DNA of 64,000 nucleotides from UBA4742 sp963785815 (GCA_963785815.1 CAWAWN010000001.1:124001-188000), one strand, 5' to 3'; shown: positions 25,569 through 36,520, counted from the first letter of the stretch. Notes: generated from the sequence alone by a model not told the origin. Program-made: numbers and translations.

Positions 25569-26186
25569 TCAGGGCTCCAGGGCCGTGCCGAAGAACTCGA
25601 GGATGTGATCGAGGCGGGCGGCCAGCATGTCCTCGGCCAGGGGGTCGCGGTCGACCAGGCCCTCGATGAAGGGCAGGTCGCTGAAGTAGCTGAGCAGGGC
25701 GCCGTACATGGTCAGGAGCAGCTGCTCGGGATCGAACTTGCGGAACCGGCCCGCCCCCATCTCCCGATCGAAGTAGTCGACCGCCCGTTCGAACAGGGGC
25801 CGCAGGGCCACGCCCAGGTCGATGCCCAGGTGCCGGTCGGAGTCGAGGGCCTCGCGGCGCACGATGCGCACGAACTCGGGGTTCTCCCGGAAGAAGGCGA
25901 ACCCGGCGATGATGACCCGCTCCACCTGGGCCCAGCCCTCGCCCGTGTGGTCACCCTCGGTGGCGATCTCCACCCGGCCGATCCACTCCAGCAGGGCCGT
26001 CTGGAACACCTCCTGGTAGATGGCATCCTTGGAGGGGAAGTGGTGCAGCACGCTGGAGCGGCGGATCCCGACGGCCTCGGCTATGTCGTTCAGCGACGTG
26101 CCGTCGTACCCGTGCTCGGCGAACCCACGTCGGGCCTCGAGCAGGATCGCGTCACGTGTCGTAGGCGCCGTCTGCTCATTCGCCAC
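25569..26186 (-). CDS. TetR-family transcriptional regulator
   Basis: A 205-residue repressor-type protein. The N-terminal helix-turn-helix reads GYDGTSLNDIAEAVGIRRSS, followed by VLHHFPSKDAIYQEVF. The C-terminal ligand domain is unique. The start is GTG 26186 (VANEQTAPTTRD), six bases after TACCCT, rather than the longer frame upstream. It is divergent from the DUF-tkt operon with 40 bases between start codons, so it may regulate that operon, itself, or both. The ligand is unknown. Confidence 0.88.
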   Translation of the reverse strand: MANEQTAPTTRDAILLEARRGFAEHGYDGTSLNDIAEAVGIRRSSVLHHFPSKDAIYQEVFQTALLEWIGRVEIATEGDHTGEGWAQVERVIIAGFAFFRENPEFVRIVRREALDSDRHLGIDLGVALRPLFERAVDYFDREMGAGRFRKFDPEQLLLTMYGALLSYFSDLPFIEGLVDRDPLAEDMLAARLDHILEFFGTALEP

Positions 26187-26192
26187 GGGGTC

Positions 26193-26219
26193 AGGGTACC
26201 GAAGGCGGCCAGCTAGGGT
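26193..26219. promoter_or_regulatory. Divergent leaderless promoters of TetR and DUF-tkt genes
   Basis: On the minus strand TACCCT (26198-26193) lies six bases before GTG 26186. On the plus strand TAGGGT (26214-26219) lies seven bases before ATG 26227. The two -10 elements are 15 bases apart, so polymerase binding at one probably blocks the other. Confidence 0.55.
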
Positions 26220-26226
26220 GCGACCA

Positions 26227-26628
26227 ATGGACATCGTGGCTGCCCTGTTCGTCGACGGCATCGACCTGCGGCCGGTCCCCGGACCCTCCACCCGCATCGA
26301 CCTGACGGGCATCCAGTTCTCGGCGCCGGCCCCTGGTCCCTACCCGGTGACCATCGAGCCCCACCTGGTGGTGATCGTGCGCTGCGCCCCCGACGACCGG
26401 GGCGAGGGAGCCCTCGAGGTGTGCTACCAGCGCGACGGCGAGCAGGTGGCCCGCAACGTGCAGCCGCTGGTGGTCGAGCCGGGCAAGTTCAACTACCGGC
26501 TGGTGCGGGCCGAGCTCAGCTTCGACGAGCCGGGCACCGTGGAGGCCCACTGCCGCATCGACCTGGGCCCGGTGACCGTGGTGCCCTACACCCTGCTGAA
26601 CCCCGTCACCCCGGAGGAGACCCCTTGA
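26227..26628 (+). CDS. Conserved hypothetical protein (possible DUF6941-like)
   Basis: A 133-residue beta-rich protein starting MDIVAALFVDGIDLRPVPGP. No catalytic motif or membrane segment is seen. It resembles short proteins of the DUF6941 type, which I recall only by appearance, so the family is uncertain. Its stop overlaps the tkt start (TTGA), and GGAGGAGA within its end acts as the tkt ribosome site. The ATG is seven bases after TAGGGT. Confidence 0.6.
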   Translation: MDIVAALFVDGIDLRPVPGPSTRIDLTGIQFSAPAPGPYPVTIEPHLVVIVRCAPDDRGEGALEVCYQRDGEQVARNVQPLVVEPGKFNYRLVRAELSFDEPGTVEAHCRIDLGPVTVVPYTLLNPVTPEETP

Positions 26629-28583
26629 CCACCCCGGAGCTCGAGCAGCGGGCCATCGACGTGATCCGGGGGTTGGCCATGGATGGCCCCAACGCGGCGC
26701 GCTCGGGTCACCAGGGCACAGGCATGGCCCTGGCCCCGCTGGCCCACGTGCTGTGGACCCGCATCATGGACTACGACGCCGAGGCCCCCGACTGGCCCGA
26801 CCGCGATCGGTTCGTGCTGTCCAACGGCCACGCCTCGATCCTGCTCTACGCCATGCTCTACCTGACCGGCTACGGGCTCACGCTGGACGACCTCAAGGCC
26901 TTCCGCCAGTGGGGCAGCCTGACGCCGGGCCACCCCGAGGCCGGCCACACGGTTGGCGTCGAGGTCACCACCGGTCCGCTGGGCCAGGGTGTGGCCAACG
27001 GCGTCGGCCTGGGGTTGGCCGAGCGCTGGCTGCGGGCGCGGTACGGGTCCGACGTGGTCGACCACCACACCTTCGTGGTGGCGGGCGACGGCTGCCTGGA
27101 GGAGGGCATCAGCCACGAGGCCGCCTCCCTGGCCGGTCACCTGGGGCTGGGGCGCCTGGTCTACGTCTACGACGACAACCACGTGTCCATCGACGGCCCC
27201 ACCGAGCTGGCCCTCGACGACGACCCGGTCAAGCGCTTCGAGGCCTACGGGTGGCACGTGGAGGACGTGGGCGAGATGGCCAACGACCTCGACGGGCTGG
27301 AGGCCGCCCTGCGCCGGGCCATGGAGGTGGACGACGCCCCCTCGCTGGTGGTGCTGCGCAGCCACATCGCCTACCCGTCCCCCGACCACACCGACGACTA
27401 CGAGACCCACGGCTACGCCCTGAAGGACCCGGAGATCGCCGCGGCCAAGGCCGTCATGGGCATCCCCGACGAGCCCTTCTGGGTGCCCGACGACGTGGTC
27501 GAGCTCTACCGCCAGGCCGGGCGTCGAGGCCGAGGACATCGCCTGGCCTGGCAGACCCGCTTCGACGGCTGGACCGGTGACAAGGTCTCGTTCGAGGCAG
27601 CTCAGGCCGGCGACGGGCTGGCCGGGTGGGAGGCCACGCTGCCCACCTTCACCCCCGGAGACAAGATCGCCACCCGGGTGGCCAGCGCCACCTGCCTCAA
27701 CGCCATCGCCGGGGTGGTCCCCGGCCTCCTGCCCGGCTCGGCCGACCTGACCGGCAACACCGGGGTGAAGCTCTCCGACGGCGTGACCCAGTCGGCCGCC
27801 GACCCGGCCGGGGCCCAGGTCCACTACGGCATCCGCGAGCACGCCATGGGCGCCATCATGAACGGGCTGGCCAAGCACGGCGGCGTGCTGCCGGTCGGGG
27901 GCACCTTCCTGGTGTTCAGCGACTACATGCGGGGTTCGGTGCGCCTGGCCGCGCTGTCCCGGGCCAAGGTCATCTACTCGTTCACCCACGACTCGGTGGG
28001 GGTGGGCGAGGACGGGCCGACCCACCAGCCCGTCGAGCACGTGGCCGCCCTGCGGGCCATCCCCCAGCTGCGCGTGATCCGGCCAGCCGACGCCAACGAG
28101 ACGGCCGAGGCCTGGCAGGTGGCGGTGGACGGAGACGGCCCCACCGCCCTCATCCTGAGTCGCCAGGGCCTGCCGGTGCTCGAGGGCACGGCCGGGGGTG
28201 ATCGGGTGGCCAAGGGCGGGTACGTGCTGTCCGAACCGGCGGACGGAGCCGAGGTGGTGCTGGTGGGCACCGGCAGCGAGGTGTGGGTGTGCGTCGACGC
28301 CGCCGCCCGGCTGACCGGCGAGGGCATCGGCGCCCGGGTGGTGTCGCTGCCCTCGTGGGACCTGTTCGCCGCCCAGCCCGAGGACTACCGCACCTCCGTG
28401 CTGCCGGCCCGGCTGCCCACCCTGTCGGTCGAGGCCGGGATCACCTTCGGGTGGGACCGCTATGCCGACGACTCGCTGGGCATCGACCACTTCGGGGCCA
28501 GCGCACCGGGCGAGGTGGTGCTGGAGAAGTTCGGCTTCACCCCGGACAACGTGGCCGCTCGGGCCCGTGCGCTGCTTGAATGA
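26625..28583 (+). CDS. tkt: Transketolase
   Basis: A 652-residue thiamine-diphosphate enzyme that moves two-carbon units in the pentose phosphate pathway. The ThDP-binding GDG motif is seen in VVAGDGCLEEGISHEAASLA, with GHPEAGHTVGVEVTTGPLGQ upstream. The second domain has FTHDSVGVGEDGPTHQPVEH. The start is TTG 26625 with GGAGGAGA eight bases before it, which overlaps the preceding stop. tal, pgl and fbiC follow on the same strand. Confidence 0.95.
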   Translation: MTTPELEQRAIDVIRGLAMDGPNAARSGHQGTGMALAPLAHVLWTRIMDYDAEAPDWPDRDRFVLSNGHASILLYAMLYLTGYGLTLDDLKAFRQWGSLTPGHPEAGHTVGVEVTTGPLGQGVANGVGLGLAERWLRARYGSDVVDHHTFVVAGDGCLEEGISHEAASLAGHLGLGRLVYVYDDNHVSIDGPTELALDDDPVKRFEAYGWHVEDVGEMANDLDGLEAALRRAMEVDDAPSLVVLRSHIAYPSPDHTDDYETHGYALKDPEIAAAKAVMGIPDEPFWVPDDVVELYRQAGRRGRGHRLAWQTRFDGWTGDKVSFEAAQAGDGLAGWEATLPTFTPGDKIATRVASATCLNAIAGVVPGLLPGSADLTGNTGVKLSDGVTQSAADPAGAQVHYGIREHAMGAIMNGLAKHGGVLPVGGTFLVFSDYMRGSVRLAALSRAKVIYSFTHDSVGVGEDGPTHQPVEHVAALRAIPQLRVIRPADANETAEAWQVAVDGDGPTALILSRQGLPVLEGTAGGDRVAKGGYVLSEPADGAEVVLVGTGSEVWVCVDAAARLTGEGIGARVVSLPSWDLFAAQPEDYRTSVLPARLPTLSVEAGITFGWDRYADDSLGIDHFGASAPGEVVLEKFGFTPDNVAARARALLE

Positions 28584-28587
28584 GCAC

Positions 28588-29682
28588 ATGACCCGACTCC
28601 AGGATCTCCACACCCAGCAGGACCAGAGCCCGTGGCTCGACAACCTCAAGCGGGGCTGGATCACCAGCGGCGAGCTCCAGCGCTGGGTGGAGCGGGGCGT
28701 CCGGGGCATCACCTCGAACCCGTCCATCTTCCAGAAGGCCATCGAGGGCAACGCCGACTACGACGACCAGCTGCGGTCCCTGGTGGCCGAGGGCACCTCC
28801 GTCGACGACACCTACTGGGACCTGGTCATCTCCGACATCGGCCACGCCCTGTCGATCCTGCGGCCGGTCCACGACGAGTCCGACGGGGTCGACGGCTACG
28901 TCTCGGTCGAGGTGGCCCCGGCCCTGGCCCGCGACACCGCGGGCACCATCTCGTCCGCCCGCCACCTGCACGACACGATCGACGCCCCCAACCTCTACGT
29001 GAAGATCCCCGGCACGGCCGAGGGCGTGCCCGCCATCCAGCAGATGATCAGCGAGGGCCGCAGCATCAACGTGACCCTGCTGTTCTCGGTGGAGCGCTAC
29101 GGCGAGGTGGTCGAGGCCTACCTGTCGGGGCTCGAGAGCTGCCCGGGCGACCTGTCCAAGGTGTCCTCGGTGGCCAGCTTCTTCGTCAGCCGGGTCGACA
29201 CCGAGGTCGACCACCGCCTCGAGCAGGTCGGCTCGGACGAGGCCCTGGCCCTGCGGGGCAAGGCGGCGGTGGCGAACGCCAAGGTGGCCTACCAGCTGTT
29301 CCTCGAGCGCTTCTCGGGTCCCCGCTGGGAGGCGCTGGCGGCGCGCGGCGCCCGGGTGCAGCGGCCGCTGTGGGCGTCCACCTCCACCAAGAACCCGGCG
29401 TACCGGGACACGCTCTACATCGACGAGCTCATCGGGCCCCACACGGTCAACACCATCCCCGACGCCACCCTCGACGCCTTCGAGGACCACGGCACCCTGG
29501 CCCGCACGGTCGACCAGGGGGTCGACGTGGCCCGGGCCGACCTCGACGGGCTGGCCGCGGTGGGCGTCGACCTGGCCGACGTGACCCGGGTGCTCGAGGA
29601 CGAAGGGGTGGCCTCTTTCACCAAGTCGTTCGACGAGTTGCTCGGCAGCCTGACGGCCAAGGCCGAGAGCTTCCGGAGCTGA
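28588..29682 (+). CDS. tal: Transaldolase
   Basis: A 364-residue enzyme that exchanges three-carbon units between sugar phosphates. The Schiff-base Lys is in NLYVKIPGTAEGVPAI. ITSNPSIFQKAIEGNADYD and NVTLLFSVERYGEVV are family signatures. It is a stand-alone transaldolase, not the tal-pgi fusion found in some actinobacteria. ATG 28588 lies two bases after the tkt stop region with no clear ribosome site, so translation is probably coupled. Confidence 0.95.
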   Translation: MTRLQDLHTQQDQSPWLDNLKRGWITSGELQRWVERGVRGITSNPSIFQKAIEGNADYDDQLRSLVAEGTSVDDTYWDLVISDIGHALSILRPVHDESDGVDGYVSVEVAPALARDTAGTISSARHLHDTIDAPNLYVKIPGTAEGVPAIQQMISEGRSINVTLLFSVERYGEVVEAYLSGLESCPGDLSKVSSVASFFVSRVDTEVDHRLEQVGSDEALALRGKAAVANAKVAYQLFLERFSGPRWEALAARGARVQRPLWASTSTKNPAYRDTLYIDELIGPHTVNTIPDATLDAFEDHGTLARTVDQGVDVARADLDGLAAVGVDLADVTRVLEDEGVASFTKSFDELLGSLTAKAESFRS

Positions 29683-29709
29683 ACGAGTCCCGACCAGCGG
29701 AGGGCACGG

Positions 29710-30396
29710 ATGCAGGGTTCGCTCATCGTCGTCGACGACGTGGCCACGGAGTTCGCCACCCGCGTCGTGCAGGCCTTCCGGACGCGCCCGAACGAGGGCT
29801 TCTCGTTGGTCCTGTCGGGAGGCGAGACGGCCCGGGAGTGCTACCAACGCCTGGCCGACCACGCCGAGCAGGGCGATGACCACCTCGACTGGTGGAAGGT
29901 CGACCTCTACTGGGGTGACGAGCGCTGCGTGCCGCTGGACGACCCCGACTCCAACTACCGCCTGGCTCGCGAGACCCTGCTCGAGCGGGTGGGGGCGGCC
30001 AACGCCGCCTACCCCATGCGCTGCGACGAGGGGCCCGACCCCTACCAGCTGCGGGTGGGTGAGCTGGGCCACTTCGACCTGGTGCACCTGGGCCTGGGTC
30101 CCGACGGCCACACCGCCTCGCTGTTCCCCCACTCGGCCGCCCTCGACGCCGATCCGGGCCGGCTGGTGGTGATGAACGACGACCCGCTGGCCACCAACCC
30201 CCACCGCCGCATGACCCTCACCTTCGCCGGCATCGCCCGGGCCCGGCTCGTGCTGGTGACCGTGGCCGGCGAGTCCAAGCGGGAGGCGCTGGCCCGGGTG
30301 GTGGCTGGCGACGACGTCCCGGCCGCGCGCATCGCGGCCGACCAGGTCGTCTGGTTGGCCGATCCGGCGGCGGCCGGCGACCTCGTCGGTGCTTGA
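29710..30396 (+). CDS. pgl: 6-phosphogluconolactonase
   Basis: A 228-residue lactonase that hydrolyses 6-phosphogluconolactone in the pentose phosphate pathway. FSLVLSGGETARECYQRL, DLYWGDERCVPLDDPDSNY and LGLGPDGHTASLFPHS are the family signatures. A GGAGGG ribosome site precedes the ATG. No zwf or opcA lies between tal and pgl, although many actinobacteria have them there. The next gene is fbiC. Confidence 0.95.
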   Translation: MQGSLIVVDDVATEFATRVVQAFRTRPNEGFSLVLSGGETARECYQRLADHAEQGDDHLDWWKVDLYWGDERCVPLDDPDSNYRLARETLLERVGAANAAYPMRCDEGPDPYQLRVGELGHFDLVHLGLGPDGHTASLFPHSAALDADPGRLVVMNDDPLATNPHRRMTLTFAGIARARLVLVTVAGESKREALARVVAGDDVPAARIAADQVVWLADPAAAGDLVGA

Positions 30397-30413
30397 GTCC
30401 GGCAACCGGCCGA

Positions 30414-30419
30414 TAGGGT
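30414..30419 (+). promoter_or_regulatory. Leaderless -10 element of fbiC
   Basis: TAGGGT, seven bases, then GTG 30427. Confidence 0.55.
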
Positions 30420-30426
30420 TCGCCCG

Positions 30427-32772
<2,346 letters not shown>

Positions 32773-32774
32773 GC

Positions 32775-33812
32775 GTGGCGCGACGAGCCCGCTACCGCAC
32801 CGGCCACGACGAGCTCGACACCCGCATCGCCGAGCTGATCGAGGCGTCCGGGGTCAACGACAACGAGGACCTGGTCTTCGAGATGGTGGTGTCGGCCGTC
32901 CGGATGGGGCGCGAGGCGGCTGACCGCGGCGACCTGAAGCTGGTCAACGCCGCCCTCAAGGAGCTGCGCTACTCCTTCCTGGTGTTCGAGCCCTACGTCG
33001 AGGTGCCCAAGGTGGCCATCTTCGGCTCGGCCCGGCTGACGCACGACCAGCCCTCCTACGCCATGGCGCGCGACTTCGGCGCGGCCATGGTGGCCCGCGA
33101 CTGGATGGTGATCACCGGGGCCGGGCCCGGGATCATGGAGGCGGGCATCGAGGGCGCGGGTCCCGAGCACGCCTTCGGGGTCAACATCGTGCTGCCCTTC
33201 GAGCAGGACGCCACTCCCCTGCTGGCCGGCGACCCGAAGCTGATCAACTACCGCTACTTCTTCACCCGCAAGCTCACCTTCATGAAGGAGTCGCGGGCCT
33301 TCGCCCTGCTGCCCGGCGGGTTCGGCACCATGGACGAGGGCTTCGAGCTGCTGACGCTCATGCAGACGGGGCGCTCCCCCATCGCGCCGGTGGTCATGCT
33401 GGCCGAGCCCGGCAGCACGTACTGGGAGGCCTGGCTGGCCTTCGCCACCGAGGAGCTGGGATCGCGTCGGCTGATCTCCGACGACGACCTCAACCTGGTG
33501 AAGATCACCCATGACATCAACGAGGCGGTCGAGGAGATCTGCGGCTTCTACTCGACCTTCCACTCCATGCGCTTCGTTGGCCGTCGGCTGGTGCTGCGGC
33601 TCAGCCGGCAGCTGACCGACGTCGAGCTGGCCGGCCTCGACCGGGACTTCGCCGACATCGTCGTCTCGGGCGGCTTCGAGCGGGTCGGCGCGGCCCCGTC
33701 CGAGATCGAGGACGGGGACGTGGCCGACCTGCCTCGGGTGGCCTTCCGCTTCGACCGCATGAGCTACGCCCGGCTGCGTCGCCTCATCGATCGCATCAAC
33801 GGGCGGGACTGA
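32775..33812 (+). CDS. LOG-family protein (TIGR00730 type)
   Basis: A 345-residue Rossmann-like protein. PGGFGTMDEGFELLTLMQTG carries the PGGxGTxxE motif, and GAGPGIMEAGIEGA precedes it. Members of the family include cytokinin-activating phosphoribohydrolases, but larger actinobacterial forms like this one are not characterised. N- and C-terminal extensions make it longer than classical LOG. GTG 32775 starts two bases after the fbiC stop. Confidence 0.85.
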   Translation: MARRARYRTGHDELDTRIAELIEASGVNDNEDLVFEMVVSAVRMGREAADRGDLKLVNAALKELRYSFLVFEPYVEVPKVAIFGSARLTHDQPSYAMARDFGAAMVARDWMVITGAGPGIMEAGIEGAGPEHAFGVNIVLPFEQDATPLLAGDPKLINYRYFFTRKLTFMKESRAFALLPGGFGTMDEGFELLTLMQTGRSPIAPVVMLAEPGSTYWEAWLAFATEELGSRRLISDDDLNLVKITHDINEAVEEICGFYSTFHSMRFVGRRLVLRLSRQLTDVELAGLDRDFADIVVSGGFERVGAAPSEIEDGDVADLPRVAFRFDRMSYARLRRLIDRINGRD

Positions 33813-33814
33813 TC

Positions 33815-33842
33815 GCCCAGCTGAGCGGCCGACCCGCTGGGC
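33815..33842. terminator. Possible hairpin between convergent genes
   Basis: GCCCAGC and GCTGGGC form a 7-bp stem with a 14-base loop, just after the LOG gene stop. There is no T-tract, so termination is inferred from location. Confidence 0.4.
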
Positions 33843-33856
33843 CAGGGCGGCCGGCG

Positions 33857-34171
33857 TCAGGGTGGGAGCGGCTGGGGGTTCAGCATCCCGTAGGCGCCGG
33901 GGTTGACCGGTCGCCCGGCGCCGAGCTGGAACGACTCGAACAGGTGGTCGCAGGGCCCAGGTGGTACGGCGCCCGGGGTCTGCACGGCGGGCTGGCCCCA
34001 CGAGAAGCTGTAGCCGCTGACCTCGTCGTCGGGCGGCCCGCTGGCCGCGCCGGCCCGGGCGAACAGGTCGTGCATGACCGCCTTGTCCTCGTCGCTCCAG
34101 TCGGCGATGACGTCGTCGAGGATCGCGGCGAGACGCTCGACGTCGCTCAGCTCGAAGCTCGTTCCGGGCAT
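33857..34171 (-). CDS. Small hypothetical protein ending LNPQPLPP
   Basis: A 104-residue protein starting MPGTSFELSDVERLAAILDD with a GGAGGG ribosome site before the ATG. The N-terminal half is acidic and helical. The C-terminal part is Pro- and Gly-rich and ends with LNPQPLPP, a motif I recall from other uncharacterised actinobacterial and cyanobacterial proteins. Function unknown. It is convergent with the LOG-family gene and divergent from the HNH gene. Confidence 0.65.
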   Translation of the reverse strand: MPGTSFELSDVERLAAILDDVIADWSDEDKAVMHDLFARAGAASGPPDDEVSGYSFSWGQPAVQTPGAVPPGPCDHLFESFQLGAGRPVNPGAYGMLNPQPLPP

Positions 34172-34275
34172 CGGGTCCCTCCATCGATCGGTCGGCCACC
34201 AGCACCCATCCTGACGCCGGCCCCCGGGGTTGGTTACGGGCCGCCATGGCATCGAACGCTTCGTCCGTCGAACAC

Positions 34276-34304
34276 TTGATCGGGGTTGGGCCGCCTGGTA
34301 GGGT
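34276..34304 (+). promoter_or_regulatory. Sigma70-type promoter of the HNH gene
   Basis: TTGATC at 34276-34281 and TAGGGT at 34299-34304 are 17 bases apart, close to consensus. ATG 34312 follows after seven bases, so the transcript is probably leaderless. Confidence 0.7.
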
Positions 34305-34311
34305 CGTACGT

Positions 34312-35589
34312 ATGTTCTTGGCGGAGCAGGCGGTCGATCGAGCGGTGTGCGATGTGGATGCGGTGTCCCGCGCGGACCGTTCCGTTGGGGCGGCGGGCGG
34401 GGTGCAGGCTCGGTTGGGTGTGCTGGCCGAGCGGGGGCGGGTGTTGGCCACCCAGATCGGTTCGTTGCAGGCCGAGTTGGTCGACGTGGTGGCGGAGGTG
34501 CGCCAGCTGGAGGGGTCGTTGGCGAGCGGGACGGTTCGGCAGTGGTTGGGGTTGGAGTGGGGTCTGACGCCGGGCGAAGCGGCCCGGACGGTGCGCTTGG
34601 CTGAGCGGCTCTCCCTGTTGCCCCAGTTGCGGGTCGCGTTCGCGGCGGGGAAGGTCTCTGAGGGGACCGTCGAGTTGTTGGCCCGGGTGGCGACGCCGGA
34701 GAACGAGGGCCGGTTGTTGGCCACCGCCGAGGTGGCCACGGGCGCCCAGCTCCAGACGTTGGTGCGTGACCTGCAACGGGTGGCCGACGCGGGCGGGTCC
34801 GGTGAGGATCCGGTGGCCGAGCCGGCGGACGGGTTCCGGTGGCACATCGATGAGGCCGGCCGGTACCGGTGGGGTGGGTCGAGTGCGCCGGATCAGGGGG
34901 CGGCCATCGTGGCCGCCATCGACGCGGCCCGAGCCGCGGATCTCGACGATGGCGGTTCGGGGGCACAGCCGTTGTCCAACAGCGAGGCGTTGGCTCGGGT
35001 GGCCGACGCCTACCTGGGTGGGCTGGTAGACGACGACGGCGTGCTGGCCGAGCGGTACCTGACCATCCTGCACATCCGTGACGGTGCCGCCTACCTCCAA
35101 GACGGCGGGGCGGTCGATCCGGCCGTGGCCCGACTGATGGCGTGCTGCTCGTGGGCCACCGCCGTCACCGTGGTCGACGGCGCACCGGTCACCGCCACCT
35201 CGCGGACCCGGTTGGCCACCCCGACCCAACGGCGGGCCCTGCTGGTGCGCGACCGGTGCTGCCAATACCCCGGCTGTGGGCGCACCCGCCACCTGCGGGC
35301 CCACCACGTGCGCCACCGCGAGCACGGCGGCCCGACGCAGCTCGACAACTTGATGCTGCTGTGCGCGACCCATCACCGGTTGATCCACGGTCCCGGTTGG
35401 AACGTCGACGGTCAGCCCCGCCGATGGCGGTTCACCCGACCCGACGGCCTGGTCGTGCGACCCGCACCCCGGCCGCCACCCGCGCCACCCGACGCTCCAC
35501 CCCCGCCACCCCGAACGGCCCCCGCCGGCGACCCCCTCACCCAGTTCGGCCGCGACGTCATCCTCCACGACTGGCTCACCCCCGCCTGA
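34312..35589 (+). CDS. DUF222/HNH endonuclease-domain protein (13E12 type)
   Basis: A 425-residue protein with an N-terminal DUF222 helical domain and a C-terminal HNH nuclease motif. The metal site is seen in CCQYPGCGRTRHLRAHHV, followed by HREHGGPTQLDNLMLLCATH. The C-terminus is Pro-rich. These genes occur in many copies in actinobacteria and behave like mobile or multigene families. Its first 155 codons contain sixteen TTG leucine codons, unlike its neighbours. The frame extends 22 codons upstream but the leaderless ATG is preferred. Confidence 0.9.
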   Translation: MFLAEQAVDRAVCDVDAVSRADRSVGAAGGVQARLGVLAERGRVLATQIGSLQAELVDVVAEVRQLEGSLASGTVRQWLGLEWGLTPGEAARTVRLAERLSLLPQLRVAFAAGKVSEGTVELLARVATPENEGRLLATAEVATGAQLQTLVRDLQRVADAGGSGEDPVAEPADGFRWHIDEAGRYRWGGSSAPDQGAAIVAAIDAARAADLDDGGSGAQPLSNSEALARVADAYLGGLVDDDGVLAERYLTILHIRDGAAYLQDGGAVDPAVARLMACCSWATAVTVVDGAPVTATSRTRLATPTQRRALLVRDRCCQYPGCGRTRHLRAHHVRHREHGGPTQLDNLMLLCATHHRLIHGPGWNVDGQPRRWRFTRPDGLVVRPAPRPPPAPPDAPPPPPRTAPAGDPLTQFGRDVILHDWLTPA

Positions 35590-35590
35590 G

Positions 35591-35606
35591 CCACGGCGCG
35601 CCGTGG
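35591..35606. terminator. 16-bp perfect palindrome after the HNH gene
   Basis: CCACGGCGCGCCGTGG begins one base after the stop codon of the HNH gene. As RNA it gives a short, very stable hairpin. The remaining gap to 35765 also holds GGCGGCCGCC at 35744-35753 and nothing else clear. Confidence 0.5.
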
Positions 35607-35765
35607 ATGATGAAGCCGGTGCGAATCGCCCCTCGCGTGATCCCCTTCGTCATCCTGCTGTCGTCGCTAGGCGCCTATTCGGCTCGCACGCCCGCTCGGA
35701 TGGTGGAGGCCGACTCGGCCTGCGCCGTCGGGGGACCCTGAGCGGCGGCCGCCAGGGGGCAGGTG

Positions 35766-36407
35766 TCAGGGACCGTCGGGCCCGGAGACGTCCACGTCCA
35801 CCCGGTCGAACCACAGGTCGAGGTCGTCGAGCGCAGCCACGGCGCGCACGGCCGCAGCTTGGGACACCTGGGGATCGAGCTCGACCGAGGTGCGGATCAC
35901 GACGCGCAGCCGGGTGTCGGTGTGGGTCGGGCAGACCTCGAACGACATCTCCGGAGCTCCATGGCGCTCGACCACGCCTTCTACCGCGGCGCGCACGGCG
36001 TCGACGATCGGATCCATGGCGGAACGGCCCAGCTCCTCGACGCGATCGCCCAGCCGGGCATCGAGCGGGTCGACCACCTCGGCCACCCAACGCTCGTAAG
36101 CGGCTCCTTCGGATCGACCGACGACCATCACCGGGATGCGTCGGCGCAGCGCGCAGCGGACACCGGCCTCGCTCTCGGTGCTGGGTCCGCCCGACCCACG
36201 AACGGCCATGGCCACGTCGACCGGCCAGCGGTCCAGCGGGCACCCGCTCTGGTCCGGCATCCCGGCGCAGAGCCGACCGTCGAGCTCGGCTTCGTGCTCG
36301 GTGTCGTGCACGCCGTCGCAGCGCACCACCTCGTGGCCGGCCGCCACCAACGCGGCGACAGCGGTTCCTTCGTCTCCAACCTCGCGCTCCATGGCCAACA
36401 CGCGCAT
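35766..36407 (-). CDS. Hypothetical protein downstream of a DosR-like box
   Basis: A 213-residue protein starting MRVLAMEREVGDEGTAVAAL with GGAGG before the ATG. The first half has a Rossmann-like alternation with conserved-looking Cys and His, and the second half includes TSVELDPQVSQAAAVRAVAA, which looks like an Asp23/helical tail. No known family was recognised. A GGGACTTTGGTCCC palindrome lies about 70-84 bases upstream, so it may be induced by hypoxia or redox stress, which is inference. Confidence 0.65.
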   Translation of the reverse strand: MRVLAMEREVGDEGTAVAALVAAGHEVVRCDGVHDTEHEAELDGRLCAGMPDQSGCPLDRWPVDVAMAVRGSGGPSTESEAGVRCALRRRIPVMVVGRSEGAAYERWVAEVVDPLDARLGDRVEELGRSAMDPIVDAVRAAVEGVVERHGAPEMSFEVCPTHTDTRLRVVIRTSVELDPQVSQAAAVRAVAALDDLDLWFDRVDVDVSGPDGP

Positions 36408-36477
36408 GGCGACCTCCTGCAGACATCCGGGGGACTGTGCTGCCCGCATCATCGACCGTCCTCGGGCCACCACGACA

Positions 36478-36491
36478 GGGACCAAAGTCCC
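36478..36491 (-). promoter_or_regulatory. DosR/DevR-like operator
   Basis: On the minus strand the site reads GGGACTTTGGTCCC, a near-perfect inverted repeat. It differs at about one position from the core GGGACTWWAGTCCC known for DosR in mycobacteria. It is placed 71-84 bases before ATG 36407, in the correct range for an activator. A weaker GGGACTGTGCTGCCC-like site lies at 36431-36445 on the plus strand. Confidence 0.55.
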
Positions 36492-36520
36492 CACCTCGAA
36501 CCGGTCGGCCGGTTGGCAGT

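Noticed and set aside
35607..35741. Possible 44-residue ORF starting MMKPVRIAPRVIPFVILL
   Set aside because: It has a hydrophobic stretch but no ribosome site, and its start touches the end of a 16-bp palindrome after the HNH gene. Not enough support to call a gene.
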